Shown piece by piece: positions 18,301 through 31,487 of a stretch of DNA of 64,000 nucleotides. Source of the stretch: Halomonas sp. LR3S48. Its GTDB lineage: Bacteria; Pseudomonadota; Gammaproteobacteria; Pseudomonadales; Halomonadaceae. Position 1 is the stretch's first letter. Every line of letters starts with the position of its first letter. Below the pieces are notes generated by a model. It had not been told where the DNA came from. It searched no databases and worked only from the letters and a program-made list of their open reading frames with translations. The DNA is taken from contig NZ_CP107009.1 in the NCBI RefSeq assembly GCF_025725665.1, positions 4,340,001-4,404,000 of the forward strand, given 5' to 3'. The translations under genes were made by a program, and so were the position numbers.

Positions 18301-19356
18301 ATGAGCCAGTTCTGGAGCCCGGCGGTACGCGAGCTGACGCCCTACGTACCGGGAGAGCAGCCGCGCGAGAAGCTGATCAAGCTGAACACCAACGAGAACC
18401 CCTACCCGCCGGCCCCCGGCGTCGAAGCAGTGCTGCGGGAATTTCCCGTCGATCACCTGCGCCTCTATCCCGATCCGCAATCCCTTGCGCTGCGTGAGGC
18501 GCTCGCCCGAGAGCATGGCGTCGAGGCAGGGCAGGTCTTCGTAGGCAACGGCTCCGACGAGGTGTTGGCGCTGGCCTTTCAGGCCTTCTTCTGCCATGGC
18601 CGCCCGCTCGAGATGCCGGACATCACCTACAGCTTCTATCCGGTCTATTGCAAGCTGTACGGCATCGAACGGCGCAGCCTGCCGCTCGACAGCGAATGGC
18701 GAGTCGATCTTGATGCCTTTGCCACCGTCAGCGGCGGTGCCATCTTCGCCAACCCCAATGCGCCAACGGCACATGGGCACTCACGCAATGCCATAGCCAG
18801 CCTGCTCGAACGTCTGACTGAACAAGTGGTGCTGGTCGACGAAGCCTATGTCGACTTCGGCGGAGAAAGCGTCGTGCCGCTGATCGAACGTTTCCCCAAT
18901 CTGCTGGTGACCGGCACCTTTTCTAAATCGCGCAGCCTGGCCGGCCTGCGCCTGGGCTATGCCATCGGCTCCCGCGAGTTGATCGAGGGCCTGGAGCGGG
19001 TCAAGGACTCCTTCAACTCCTACCCCATCGACAGCCTGGCCAGTGCGCTCGCCATCGCCTCGCTGGCGGACCAGGAGCATTTCGACGCCTGCCGAGAGCG
19101 CGTCATCACCACCCGTGAGCGTACCGCCAAGCGGCTTGGCGATCTCGGCTTCGACGTGCTCCCCTCCCAGGCCAACTTCATCCTGGTCAGACACGCCGAG
19201 CACGATGCCGCCCAATTCTTCGTCGGCCTGCGTGAACGGGGCATCCTGGTGCGCCACTTCAATACCGAGGCGCTGCGTGATTTCCTGCGCATCTCGATCG
19301 GCACAGACGATGAGATGGACAGCCTGATCGAAGCCTTCGAACTGCTCTGCCATTGA
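18301..19356 (+). CDS. hisC: Histidinol-phosphate aminotransferase
   Basis: HisC transfers an amino group to imidazole acetol phosphate in histidine synthesis. The 351-residue class II-like PLP enzyme shows KLNTNENPYPP, the LYPDPQ element, NPNAPTAH, DEAYVDF, and the PLP lysine K209 in TGTFSKSRSLAGLRLGYA. It lies 7.5 kb from hisBHAF and is not part of that operon. The ATG is preceded by GAGAAACGAGACC rather than a strong ribosome site. Confidence 0.96.
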   Translation: MSQFWSPAVRELTPYVPGEQPREKLIKLNTNENPYPPAPGVEAVLREFPVDHLRLYPDPQSLALREALAREHGVEAGQVFVGNGSDEVLALAFQAFFCHGRPLEMPDITYSFYPVYCKLYGIERRSLPLDSEWRVDLDAFATVSGGAIFANPNAPTAHGHSRNAIASLLERLTEQVVLVDEAYVDFGGESVVPLIERFPNLLVTGTFSKSRSLAGLRLGYAIGSRELIEGLERVKDSFNSYPIDSLASALAIASLADQEHFDACRERVITTRERTAKRLGDLGFDVLPSQANFILVRHAEHDAAQFFVGLRERGILVRHFNTEALRDFLRISIGTDDEMDSLIEAFELLCH

Positions 19357-19411
19357 TGAGCCATCCCCGAGGGCGCCGCGAGGCGCCCATATCGTTCCGG
19401 AGACTCACGCC

Positions 19412-19816
19412 ATGCGTACCGCGCACCTTCCCTTGGCAGGCATTCATCATGTCGCCCTGATTACCGCCGATTACCCTCGTGCCAAGCATTTCTATCTCGA
19501 CGTACTGGGCGCCGAGGTGCTCAACGAGAGCTACCGCGCCGAGCGTGACAGCCACAAGCTGGACCTGAGGCTGCCCGGCGGCATCCAGCTCGAACTCTTC
19601 TCCTTTCCTTCGCCCCCGGCACGTCAGAGTTATCCTGAAGCCTGCGGCCTTCGTCACCTCGCCCTGGCAACACCAGACCTGGATGGCTGTGTGAGGATGC
19701 TCGAAGCGCGCGGCGTCCAATCCGAGCGCATCCGAATCGACGCCATCACCGGCGCCCGCTTCACCTTCCTAAACGATCCCGACGGCACCCCCATCGAGCT
19801 TTACGAAGTGAACTGA
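19412..19816 (+). CDS. VOC (glyoxalase/bleomycin-resistance) family protein, YaeR-like
   Basis: The 134-residue protein is a single vicinal-oxygen-chelate domain: IHHVALITADYPRAKHFYLDVLG at the N-terminus, LELFSFP, then LRHLALATPDLD and GTPIELYEVN at the C-terminus. The putative metal ligands (His, Glu, His, Glu) are all present. It is close to YaeR/GloA2, whose substrate is not settled. It follows hisC by 55 bases on the same strand and ends at a strong terminator. Confidence 0.85.
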   Translation: MRTAHLPLAGIHHVALITADYPRAKHFYLDVLGAEVLNESYRAERDSHKLDLRLPGGIQLELFSFPSPPARQSYPEACGLRHLALATPDLDGCVRMLEARGVQSERIRIDAITGARFTFLNDPDGTPIELYEVN

Positions 19817-19826
19817 CAGGCAAAGA

Positions 19827-19858
19827 AAAACCCCGAGCTCTTTCGAACTCGGGGTTTT
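19827..19858. terminator. Bidirectional terminator downstream of the VOC gene
   Basis: AAAACCCCGAG pairs with CTCGGGGTTTT around the 10-base loop CTCTTTCGAA. T runs follow on both strands. It closes the hisC-VOC side and is the distal one of two terminators facing the rRNA operon. Confidence 0.88.
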
Positions 19859-19865
19859 GGGAGTG

Positions 19866-19939
19866 ATGCCTGACGATGTTCGGGCCGGCCATCCGGCGGG
19901 CGGCGCTCCGCTACGCTCCATGGGAGGCCCTGAAACGGC
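19866..19939 (-). pseudogene. Probable degenerate 5S rRNA remnant
   Basis: The 13 bases ATGCCTGACGATG at 19866-19878 repeat exactly the 3'-terminal 5S sequence at 19977-19989. At 19911-19936 the sequence CTACGCTCCATGGGAGGCCC again matches 5S (CTACTCTCGCATGGGGAGGCCCC) with small gaps. About 29 unmatched bases lie between. It looks like a decayed second 5S gene with its own terminator; chance similarity of the second part is possible. Confidence 0.4.
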
Positions 19940-19969
19940 GAAACCCAGCCTCTTTCGAAGCTGGGTTTC
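19940..19969 (-). terminator. rRNA operon terminator
   Basis: GAAACCCAGC pairs with GCTGGGTTTC around the loop CTCTTTCGAA, seven bases after the 3' end of 5S rRNA on the minus strand. The loop is identical to that of the second terminator at 19827-19858. Confidence 0.8.
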
Positions 19970-19976
19970 TGAATAG

Positions 19977-20096
19977 ATGCCTGACGATGACCTACTCTCG
20001 CATGGGGAGGCCCCACACTACCATCGGCGCTGAGCGGTTTCACTGCTGAGTTCGGCATGGGATCAGGTGGTTCCCACTCGCTATGGTCGTCAGGCG
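19977..20096 (-). rRNA. rrf: 5S ribosomal RNA
   Basis: The minus strand reads CGCCTGACGACCATAGCG at the 5' end, with CCCATGCCGAACTCAG and GCGCCGATGGTAGTGTGGGG inside and CATCGTCAGGCAT at the 3' end; the two ends pair. It is the last gene of the rRNA operon. Ends are accurate to a few bases. Confidence 0.95.
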
Positions 20097-20191
20097 AAAA
20101 CGGTTGGAATCATGCTGGCGTGATCGTCTCGACACGGCGCTCGCCGTGCCTGCGTATCCGTCAATCGTGTGCGCAATGCGCAGACCCCTTG

Positions 20192-20200
20192 GGGTTATAT

Positions 20201-20207
<7 letters not shown>
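20192..20207 (-). other. 23S rRNA processing stem, 3' strand
   Basis: GGGTTATATGGTCAAG here is the exact reverse complement of 23085-23100. The two join the ends of 23S precursor RNA in a 16-bp stem, the usual RNase III substrate. Confidence 0.8.
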
Positions 20208-23084
<2,877 letters not shown>

Positions 23085-23091
<7 letters not shown>

Positions 23092-23100
23092 ATATAACCC
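23085..23100 (-). other. 23S rRNA processing stem, 5' strand
   Basis: CTTGACCATATAACCC pairs perfectly with 20192-20207 to form the terminal stem of pre-23S RNA. Confidence 0.8.
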
Positions 23101-23204
23101 GAAAGGGTCTGGTCCACGATTACGTACGACAATTGCCGGATACGCTTGAGACGTATCACTTTTGCTTTCTCCTTGCGGAGAAAACGTGTCAGCATGATTC
23201 ACAT

Positions 23205-23216
23205 TGTTAAAGAGCA
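23205..23216 (-). promoter_or_regulatory. boxA antitermination element before 23S
   Basis: The minus strand reads TGCTCTTTAACA, the consensus Nus-factor boxA, 114 bases before 23S rRNA in the spacer after tRNA-Ala. Confidence 0.85.
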
Positions 23217-23290
23217 GACTGTTCAGAGAACAGTGGGAAGTCTGACGACTTGCCGCTGGTCTCTGCAGATAAAGACTGGCTTGGAGAAGA

Positions 23291-23366
23291 TGGTGGAGCC
23301 AAGCGGGATCGAACCGCTGACCTCCTGCGTGCAAGGCAGGCGCTCTCCCAGCTGAGCTATGGCCCC
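23291..23366 (-). tRNA. tRNA-Ala (anticodon TGC) in the rRNA spacer
   Basis: The minus strand gives acceptor GGGGCCA, D arm AGCTCAGCTGGGAGAGC, anticodon loop CTTGCAC and T arm GGTTCGATCCC, with CCA encoded. It is the second spacer tRNA, the classical Ile-Ala arrangement. Confidence 0.97.
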
Positions 23367-23391
23367 GAATGTAATTTGAGTGAGACTAGGC

Positions 23392-23432
23392 GCTTCAATG
23401 CGACGCATAGCCTGCTATGCGAGTATTGAAGC
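23392..23432 (-). other. Two-part hairpin between tRNA-Ile and tRNA-Ala
   Basis: GCTTCAAT pairs with ATTGAAGC (8 bp), enclosing an inner GCATAG/CTATGC stem with a 4-base loop. It fills most of the tRNA-tRNA spacer and is probably a processing structure. Confidence 0.55.
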
Positions 23433-23452
23433 AACGACGTATCACGCAAATT

Positions 23453-23529
<77 letters not shown>

Positions 23530-23575
23530 GGCTTACAACCACTGGGTCGGCGACCCAAACAGTCTTTGCTCTGGC

Positions 23576-23591
23576 CGATCAGGTAATTCAT
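23576..23591 (-). other. 16S rRNA processing stem, 3' strand
   Basis: CGATCAGGTAATTCAT pairs exactly (16 bp) with 25325-25340 in the 16S leader. This is the expected RNase III stem of pre-16S RNA. Confidence 0.78.
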
Positions 23592-23625
23592 TGTGAGCAC
23601 TTGCCGCGAGGCGTGATACGTCGTT

Positions 23626-25164
<1,539 letters not shown>

Positions 25165-25324
25165 AAATCATTGCGGTTCTTACTCATCCCTTCCCGAAGA
25201 AAAGGACAAAAGCGAACCAAACTTGGCTCAAGGTCAAAGCTTCTCAAAAAGACCCGAAGGCCTTCGACGAGTCGCTTGCCTCGATATGGTGTGACTTCTC
25301 ACCACCTCGTCGACAAGCGCCCAC

Positions 25325-25340
25325 ATGAATTACCTGATCG
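25325..25340 (-). other. 16S rRNA processing stem, 5' strand
   Basis: ATGAATTACCTGATCG in the leader is the reverse complement of 23576-23591, just downstream of boxA. Confidence 0.78.
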
Positions 25341-25342
25341 AT

Positions 25343-25353
25343 TGTTAAAGAGC
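25343..25353 (-). promoter_or_regulatory. boxA antitermination element in the 16S leader
   Basis: The minus strand reads GCTCTTTAACA. It lies between the promoters and 16S and is followed at once by the processing stem, as in other rRNA operons. Confidence 0.85.
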
Positions 25354-25465
25354 GGCTCCAAACCCTCTTCAAAACACAACATGAAGAGTGGAGCGTCTCG
25401 CTTGCTGCCGCGGCCGTTCGATCCAAGGACCGTGGGGCCTCGCCAGCGCCCTGCGAGGAAGGCGT

Positions 25466-25493
25466 ATTCTACCGATTCGACCGAGCTTGTCAA
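25466..25493 (-). promoter_or_regulatory. rRNA operon promoter P2 (proximal)
   Basis: The minus strand reads TTGACA, 16 bases, TAGAAT, about 300 bases before 16S. The 12 bases ending in the -10 (AATCGGTAGAAT) are nearly the same as in P1. Confidence 0.85.
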
Positions 25494-25589
25494 CTCGCTT
25501 CATGGTCGTCACCGAGGCGAACCTGACCGTGAAGCCCTGCGTCGCAGGGGTCGTGAGAGCCCTCAGCGAGGTCTCTCGTGAGTGGGCGC

Positions 25590-25617
25590 ATTCTACCGAA
25601 TCCGCCGTGGGCGTCAA
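25590..25617 (-). promoter_or_regulatory. rRNA operon promoter P1 (distal)
   Basis: The minus strand reads TTGACG, 16 bases, TAGAAT, 124 bases upstream of P2. An A/T-rich stretch at 25621-25650 directly upstream of the -35 resembles an UP element. The 16-base spacers are typical of strongly regulated rRNA promoters. Confidence 0.85.
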
Positions 25618-25650
25618 GCGGGAATTTTGCGAAGCAATTCGAAAAAACCC

Positions 25651-25870
25651 AAAGCGTGACAGCCACTTACCACTCTCTCCACCGCTGGCAACGTTGCCCG
25701 TTGCCGGCAGCGGATGCGTACTTTACGGTTTTCCCCGCACCCCTGCAAGGGCCGTTTGTAAAAAAATTTCAGGAACAGGACAGGACGATGACAGGACGAT
25801 GACGGCGAACTGTCCACAGGCGCTCGCGCCCAAGGGCTTGTGGATGAAACGACGCTGCCGCCAGAGACGA
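25651..25870. other. Intergenic stretch upstream of the rRNA promoters
   Basis: I see no gene here. It contains a weaker possible third promoter on the minus strand (TTGCAG at 25743-25748, 17 bases, TAAAGT at 25720-25725) and a two-copy 11-bp tandem repeat (25781-25802). It may hold Fis-type activator sites, which I cannot define by eye. Confidence 0.4.
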
Positions 25871-25895
25871 CAACGCCCGCACAGGGCGGGCGTTG
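25871..25895 (-). terminator. Hairpin terminator after tyrS
   Basis: CAACGCCCGC pairs with GCGGGCGTTG around a 5-base loop, 50 bases after the tyrS stop. It lacks a T run but would separate tyrS from the rRNA promoters. Confidence 0.6.
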
Positions 25896-25944
25896 GCAGA
25901 GCAACTGACTTGTCATCAGTTGCTCCGGGAAGCGGCGGAATGGC

Positions 25945-27144
25945 TCAGCGCAGCGTCACCCTGGCGTAGCGTTTCTTGCCCGCCTGGATCACGTAGCTCT
26001 TGCCGGTATCGAGCATGAGATCCTTGGCGACCACTTCGCCGTCGACCTTGACCCGGCCGTTGCCGAGCATGTCCTTGGCCTGGGCGCTGTTGTTGGCCAG
26101 GCCAGCCCGGTTGAGCACCGCGGCGATCGGCGCCTGGGCGCTGCCTTCGAAGTCGACCTCCACCTCGGGCAGGTCCTCTGGCAGCTCGCCCTCGGCCAGG
26201 CGGTTGCCGGCCGACTTGTGAGCGCTGGCCGCAGCCTCTTTGCCGTGGTAGCGCCCGATCAGCTCACGCGCCAGGACCATCTTGATATCACGAGGGTTAG
26301 CCCCAGCCTCGACGTCGCGCTTGAGCGATTCGAGCTCTTCGTTCGACTTCAGCGAGAGCAGTTCGAAATAGCGCCACATGAGACTGTCGGGCATCGACAC
26401 GAGCTTGTTGAACATTGAGCCCGGCGCCTCGTCGACGCCGACGTAGTTGCCCAGCGACTTCGACATCTTCTGTACGCCGTCGAGGCCCTCGAGCAGCGGC
26501 ATGGTGATGACCACCTGAGGCTCCATGCCGAAGTGCTTCTGAATCTCGCGCCCCATCAGCAGGTTGAACTTCTGATCGGTGCCGCCCATCTCGATGTCGG
26601 CTTCGAGGGCCACGGAGTCGTAGCCCTGCACCAGCGGGTAGAGAAACTCGTGGATGGAGATCGGTTGGCCCGACTTGTAGCGCTTGTCGAAGTCGTCGCG
26701 CTCGAGCATGCGCGCCACGGTGCTCTGGGCCGCCAGCTCGATCATCTTGGCCGCGGTGAGTTCGCCGAACCATTCGGAGTTGAAACGCACCTCGGTCTTG
26801 TCGGGATCGAGGATCTTGAAGACCTGTTCCTTGTAGGTCTGGGCGTTGGCACGCACCTCATCCTCGGTGAGCGGCTTGCGGGTCACGTTCTTGCCGGTGG
26901 GGTCGCCGATACGCCCGGTGAAGTCGCCGATCAGGAAGATGATCTGGTGGCCGAGGTCCTGGAACTGACGCATCTTGGTCAGCAGGACGCTATGGCCGAG
27001 GTGAAGATCGGGAGCCGTTGGGTCAAAGCCCGCCTTGATGCGCAGCTTGCGGCCGGACTCGAGCTTCTTGACCAGCTCATCCTCCAGCAGGATCTCCTGG
27101 GTGCCTCGCTTCAGCAGCGCCAGCGCGCTTGCGACATCGCTCAT
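25945..27144 (-). CDS. tyrS: Tyrosyl-tRNA synthetase
   Basis: The 399-residue class I synthetase charges tRNA-Tyr. It has the HIGH-type motif HLGH at 48-51 and KMSKS at 226-230, plus a C-terminal S4 RNA-binding domain (about 340-399, [12 protein letters not shown]). A KMSKS sequence and the [12 protein letters not shown] context mark the TyrZ-like subtype rather than the KFGKT-type of E. coli. The start is the ATG preceded by GGGAG; the 40 upstream residues in frame are not family-like. It is divergent from anmK. Confidence 0.96.
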   Translation of the reverse strand: MSDVASALALLKRGTQEILLEDELVKKLESGRKLRIKAGFDPTAPDLHLGHSVLLTKMRQFQDLGHQIIFLIGDFTGRIGDPTGKNVTRKPLTEDEVRANAQTYKEQVFKILDPDKTEVRFNSEWFGELTAAKMIELAAQSTVARMLERDDFDKRYKSGQPISIHEFLYPLVQGYDSVALEADIEMGGTDQKFNLLMGREIQKHFGMEPQVVITMPLLEGLDGVQKMSKSLGNYVGVDEAPGSMFNKLVSMPDSLMWRYFELLSLKSNEELESLKRDVEAGANPRDIKMVLARELIGRYHGKEAAASAHKSAGNRLAEGELPEDLPEVEVDFEGSAQAPIAAVLNRAGLANNSAQAKDMLGNGRVKVDGEVVAKDLMLDTGKSYVIQAGKKRYARVTLR

Positions 27145-27257
27145 TTTCTCCCACTCCAAAATACGTTGTTCGCCCATACGGGCAGGGGCCATTAAATGGG
27201 GCACGATGTTAGCATGACTTGAAACCCCGCGGGGCGACCACGTTTGGGAGAGAAAAG

Positions 27258-28388
27258 ATGGCACTGTTGGTTGGCTTGATGTCCGGCACCAGCCTGGATG
27301 GTATCGATGCTGCCCTGGTCGAAATCGAGCCGTCGGGCCACCCCCGGCTGCTTGCCTCTCACGCCGAGACGATGCCCGACACGCTGCGCGAGCGCTTGCT
27401 GGCGCTGTGTCAGGCCGAGCGGGTCGCCTTCGCCGAACTGGCCTGCGCCGAGGATGCCTTCAGCCGACTGCAGGCCGATGCCGTAACGCGGTTGCTGGCC
27501 TGCAGCGGCACGCCGGCAGAGCGGATCCATGCCATCGGCAGCCACGGCCAGACCATCGAGCATGCGCCCCGGGGGCACGCTGACGGGCCTGCCTATACGC
27601 TGCAGCTCGACAACCCCAGCCTGCTGGCCGAGCTAACCGGCTGCATGGTGGTGGCCGACTTTCGTCGCCGCGACCTGGCCGCCGGCGGTCAGGCCGCCCC
27701 CTTGGCTCCGGCCTTCCATGAGGCGCTGTTCCGCCGTGCGGGACAGTGGCAACTGGCACTCAACCTGGGCGGCTTCGCCAACCTGACGCTGCTGCCTCCA
27801 GCGGAAAGCGACGCCGAGGTCATCGGCTTCGATACCGGCCCGGCCAACGCCCTGCTCGATGCCTGGCATGCCCGCCACCGCGGCGGCCGCTTCGACGCCG
27901 ACGGCGCTTGGGCCGCGTCAGGACGAGTGGACGAAACCCTGCTGGAGCGCCTGCTCGCCGAGCCCTTCTTTCACCGCCCGCCTCCGCGCAGCACCGGACG
28001 CGAGGAGTTCCATCTCGACTGGCTCGAAAACCATCTCACCGGGAAGGAGAGCCCCGTTGACGTTCAGGCCACCCTGGCGGAGCTGACCGCCACGAGCGTC
28101 GCCTTGGGTATCGAGATGGCGCGTGAGCTGGTCGGCGCACCGGTAGCCAGGGCACTGATCCCCTGCGGCGGCGGCGCGCACAACCTCGACCTGCTCAGCC
28201 GTCTGGCACGCCATCTGCCCGAGACCGCCCTCACACCCTGCAGCGACTGGGGCTGGCCCGCCGACTGGCTGGAAGCCGGCGCCTTCGCCTGGCTCGCCTG
28301 GCGCCGCCTGGAAGGGCTGCCCGGCAACCTGCCCAGCGTCACCGGCGCCGCCGGGCCGCGCGTCCTCGGCGGCGTCTATGCGCCCTAG
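27258..28388 (+). CDS. anmK: Anhydro-N-acetylmuramic acid kinase
   Basis: AnmK phosphorylates and opens 1,6-anhydro-MurNAc during cell-wall recycling. The 376-residue protein belongs to the ASKHA kinase fold: [13 protein letters not shown] at the N-terminus, [30 protein letters not shown] [13 protein letters not shown], and [13 protein letters not shown]. The start is the ATG preceded by GGGAGAGA, giving the conserved [12 protein letters not shown]. tyrS-anmK divergence is common in Pseudomonas-type genomes. Confidence 0.96.
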   Translation: MALLVGLMSGTSLDGIDAALVEIEPSGHPRLLASHAETMPDTLRERLLALCQAERVAFAELACAEDAFSRLQADAVTRLLACSGTPAERIHAIGSHGQTIEHAPRGHADGPAYTLQLDNPSLLAELTGCMVVADFRRRDLAAGGQAAPLAPAFHEALFRRAGQWQLALNLGGFANLTLLPPAESDAEVIGFDTGPANALLDAWHARHRGGRFDADGAWAASGRVDETLLERLLAEPFFHRPPPRSTGREEFHLDWLENHLTGKESPVDVQATLAELTATSVALGIEMARELVGAPVARALIPCGGGAHNLDLLSRLARHLPETALTPCSDWGWPADWLEAGAFAWLAWRRLEGLPGNLPSVTGAAGPRVLGGVYAP

Positions 28389-28430
28389 AGCAGGACCCAA
28401 GCAAGCGCTGTAGCATGGATTCCGTGCTTC

Positions 28431-29573
28431 CTAGAAGTCGTCGTCGTCGCGTAGCGAGAACCGCTGCACGCCCTCCTGCGCCTTCGTCAGCACGTCGCTC
28501 TTCTCGTCGCCGTACTTGATCATCATGCGCAGCTCGTTGGCCGAGTCGGCGTGCACCATGGCTACCTCCTCGCTGATCTTGCCGGCCTTGTAGAGATCGA
28601 ACAGCGCCTGATCGAAGGTCTGCATGCCCTGGTCGCGCGAGCGGGCCATGACGTTCTTGATCTCGCCTACGTCACCCTTGCGGATCAAGTCGGCGATCAG
28701 AGGTGTGCGCAAGAGGATCTCGATGACCGGGGTGCGCCCGCCGTCGCGGGTCGGCAGCAGTTGCTGGGCAACGATGGCATGCAGGTTGAGCGACAGGTCG
28801 AGCCAGATCTGTTCATGTCGCTCGTGGGGGAAGAAGTGAATGATGCGGTCCAGCGCCTGGTTGGCGTTGTTGGCGTGAAGGGTCGCCAGGCACAGGTGGC
28901 CGGTTTCGGCGAAGGTCAGCGCATGCTCCATGGTCTCGCGGGTACGCACCTCGCCGATCAGGACCACATCCGGCGCCTGGCGCAGGGTATTCTTCAACGC
29001 CACCTCGAACGACTCGGTATCGATGCCCACCTCGCGCTGATTGATGATCGCCTTCTTGTGCGGATGCACGTATTCGATGGGATCTTCAACGCTGATGATA
29101 TGCCCGCCCACGGTCTCGTTGCGCTGCTGGATCATCGACGCCAGGGTAGTCGACTTGCCGGTGCCGGTACCGCCCACTACGAACACCAACCCGCGTTTCA
29201 TGTTGGCCAGCTCGCCCAGTTGCGGCGGCAGGGAGAGCTCCTCGAGGTGAGGTATCTCATAGGCAATGCGACGGATGACCATGGCCCACTGGTTGCGCTG
29301 CTGGAAGGCGCTGACCCGGAAACGCCCACGACCGGAAAGGCTCAGCGCGAAATTGGCCTCGCGCTCCTGCAAGAAGCGTTCCTTGAGCCCCTCCGGTACG
29401 GCGGTATTGACCAGCTCACGCACCTGCTCCACCGAGAGCCGCTGATCGCCGAGCGCCGTGAGCTTGCCGGCAGTCTTGATCGTGGGTGGCGCCTGCACCG
29501 AGATCAGCAGGTCCGAGGCCTCCTGGCGGGCCATGATGTCAAGCAATTGCTCCAGCCATTCTTGTGCTTTCAT
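28431..29573 (-). CDS. pilU: Type IV pilus retraction ATPase, PilU
   Basis: PilU is the accessory retraction motor of type IV pili. The 380-residue GspE/PilT-type ATPase has an N-terminal PAS-like domain, Walker A GGTGTGKST at 134-142, the Asp box ISVEDPIEYVH, Walker B VVLIGEVRT and His box GHLCLATLHANN. The sequence after the core (FSLRDDDDF tail) and the IINQREVG segment fit PilU rather than PilT. pilT lies immediately upstream, 31 bases away, as in P. aeruginosa. No other pilus gene is in the window. Confidence 0.94.
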   Translation of the reverse strand: MKAQEWLEQLLDIMARQEASDLLISVQAPPTIKTAGKLTALGDQRLSVEQVRELVNTAVPEGLKERFLQEREANFALSLSGRGRFRVSAFQQRNQWAMVIRRIAYEIPHLEELSLPPQLGELANMKRGLVFVVGGTGTGKSTTLASMIQQRNETVGGHIISVEDPIEYVHPHKKAIINQREVGIDTESFEVALKNTLRQAPDVVLIGEVRTRETMEHALTFAETGHLCLATLHANNANQALDRIIHFFPHERHEQIWLDLSLNLHAIVAQQLLPTRDGGRTPVIEILLRTPLIADLIRKGDVGEIKNVMARSRDQGMQTFDQALFDLYKAGKISEEVAMVHADSANELRMMIKYGDEKSDVLTKAQEGVQRFSLRDDDDF

Positions 29574-29604
29574 CTCCCCGCTCCCTTGTCCGATGGCTTG
29601 GCGA

Positions 29605-30639
29605 TCAGCTGGTCAGCGCACTCTTGGCGCGGGCCTGGGCCTCGTCGCGATTGACCACGTTCTCGGCCACCAGCTTGGCCAGGGCGGCATCGAGGGTCTG
29701 CATGCCGATATTGCCGCCGGTCTGGATGGCCGAATAGATCTGCGCCACCTTGTCCTCACGGATGAGGTTGCGCACCGCCGCATTGGCGACAAGGATCTCG
29801 TGGGCCGCCACTCGCCCGCCGCTGCGGCGCTTGAGCAGTGTCTGGGAAATCACCGCCTGCAGCGACTCCGACAGCATCGAGCGCACCATGGCCTTCTCCT
29901 CGCCGGGGAAGACGTCGATGATACGGTCGATGGTCTTGGCCGCCGAGGTGGTATGCAGGGTGCCGAATACCAGATGGCCAGTCTCGGCGGCGGTGAGCGC
30001 CAGCCGGATGGTCTCGAGGTCGCGCATCTCGCCGACCAGGATCACATCCGGGTCCTCGCGCAAGGCGCTGCGCAGCGCCTGGGCGAAACCGTGGGTGTCA
30101 CGATGCACCTCGCGCTGGTTGATCAGGCAGCGCTTGCTGCGATGCACGAACTCCACCGGATCCTCGATGGTGAGGATGTGGTCGTATCGATGATCGTTGA
30201 TATAGTCGATCATGGCGGCCAGGGTCGTGCTCTTGCCCGAGCCGGTGGGGCCGGTGACCAGCACCAGGCCACGCGGCAGCAGTGCCAGGCGGCGGAAGAC
30301 ATCGCCCAGTTCCAGGTCCTCCATGGTGAGCACCTCGCTGGGGATGGTACGGAACACCGCGCCGGCCCCGCGGGCCTGGTTGAAGGCGTTGACCCGGAAA
30401 CGCGCAACGCCGGGGACTTCGAAGGAGAAGTCGGTCTCGAAGAACTCCTCGTAGTCACGGCGCTGGCGGTCACCCATGATGTCGTAGATCAGCTTGCGGA
30501 CTTCACGGTCCTCCATGGCCGGCACATTGAGACGGCGAATATCGCCATCGACACGAATCATCGGCGGCAAGCCGGCCGATAAATGCAGGTCGGAGGCGTT
30601 CTGCTTTGCCGAGAACGCCAGCAGTTCGGTAATATCCAT
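29605..30639 (-). CDS. pilT: Type IV pilus retraction ATPase, PilT
   Basis: PilT powers pilus disassembly and twitching motility. The 344-residue protein starts MDITELLAFSAKQNASDLHLSAG, the standard PilT opening. It has Walker A GPTGSGKST at 130-138, the Asp box ILTIEDPVEFVH, Walker B VILVGEMRD, His box GHLVFGTLHTTSA, and the AIRNLIRE-type motif AVRNLIRED. The start is the ATG after GGGGAA; 23 upstream in-frame residues are discarded. It is transcribed divergently from yggS and forms an operon with pilU. Confidence 0.97.
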   Translation of the reverse strand: MDITELLAFSAKQNASDLHLSAGLPPMIRVDGDIRRLNVPAMEDREVRKLIYDIMGDRQRRDYEEFFETDFSFEVPGVARFRVNAFNQARGAGAVFRTIPSEVLTMEDLELGDVFRRLALLPRGLVLVTGPTGSGKSTTLAAMIDYINDHRYDHILTIEDPVEFVHRSKRCLINQREVHRDTHGFAQALRSALREDPDVILVGEMRDLETIRLALTAAETGHLVFGTLHTTSAAKTIDRIIDVFPGEEKAMVRSMLSESLQAVISQTLLKRRSGGRVAAHEILVANAAVRNLIREDKVAQIYSAIQTGGNIGMQTLDAALAKLVAENVVNRDEAQARAKSALTS

Positions 30640-30717
30640 GCGTTTCCCCTGCTCCCCGGTTAAGGTTCTTGCGAGTATGACAGACCTTGAGGACATGACG
30701 GACTTCATGTGGATGAG

Positions 30718-31428
30718 ATGACGGATACCATGCTTTCCGAGTCGCTGGCCAGTGCTCGCGAGCGTCTGGCCGAGGCACTGACGGCGGCGGGCCGCCCTGT
30801 CGGGTCGGCAAGGCTGCTAGCGGTCAGCAAGACCAAGCCAGCCAGTCTGGTCCGCGAGGCCTGGGAGCTTGGCCAGCGGGAGTTCGGCGAGAACTACGTA
30901 CAGGAAGCACTGGAGAAACAGGTCGAGCTGGCCGACCTCGACGGCATCGTCTGGCATTTCATCGGCCCGCTGCAAACCAACAAGACGCGCCCCGTGGCCG
31001 AGCACTTCGACTGGGTCCACAGCGTCGACCGCGAGAAGATCGCCCGGCGCTTGAGCGAACAGCGCCCCGAAGAGTTGGGGCCGCTGCAGGTCTGCCTGCA
31101 GGTCAACGTCAGCGACGAAGCCAGCAAGTCGGGCATCGCTTTCGACGAATTGGAGGGGCTGGCGGAGACGGTACTTGCATTGCCTCGCTTGCGCCTGCGC
31201 GGGTTGATGGCCATTCCGGCACCGGCCGAGGACATGGCGCGCCAGCGCGAACCCTTGGCGCGCTTGCGTCGGGCTCTGGAGGCGCTGCGTGAACGCTTTC
31301 CCGAGGCGCCACTGGATACCCTGTCGATGGGCATGAGCGACGACCTGGAAGCCGCCGTGCTCGAAGGTGCCACCCTGGTACGCCTCGGCACGGCCATCTT
31401 TGGCGCACGAGACACTTCACGTCGCTAG
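30718..31428 (+). CDS. yggS: YggS/PLPBP pyridoxal phosphate homeostasis protein
   Basis: This roughly 236-residue PLP-binding protein has the alanine-racemase-like barrel but acts in vitamin B6 and amino acid homeostasis rather than as an enzyme. The PLP lysine is K38 in LLAVSKTKPA, followed by FGENYVQEA, WHFIGPLQTNKTR, LRGLMAIPAP and LSMGMSDDLEAAV. The start is uncertain: GTG at 30709 or ATG at 30718 or 30730 are all in frame and none has a strong ribosome site. It heads yggS-proC-yggT, divergent from pilT. Confidence 0.94.
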   Translation: MTDTMLSESLASARERLAEALTAAGRPVGSARLLAVSKTKPASLVREAWELGQREFGENYVQEALEKQVELADLDGIVWHFIGPLQTNKTRPVAEHFDWVHSVDREKIARRLSEQRPEELGPLQVCLQVNVSDEASKSGIAFDELEGLAETVLALPRLRLRGLMAIPAPAEDMARQREPLARLRRALEALRERFPEAPLDTLSMGMSDDLEAAVLEGATLVRLGTAIFGARDTSRR

Positions 31429-31487
31429 ACGGCGTACCCGCACCGGCCATAAGCCGGTTGCTCAATGACAGCATAAGGACAGATCGA

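Noticed and set aside
25781..25802. Two tandem copies of CAGGACGATGA
   Set aside because: Only two copies in an intergenic stretch, with no associated feature; likely chance or slippage.
25808..25850. DnaA-box-like sequences (CTGTCCACA, TGTGGATGA)
   Set aside because: Each has one or two mismatches to the consensus, there is no cluster or AT-rich unwinding region, and no replication gene is adjacent.
26218..27195. Plus-strand open frames opposite tyrS
   Set aside because: They mirror the tyrS codons, and tyrS is an unambiguous conserved gene.
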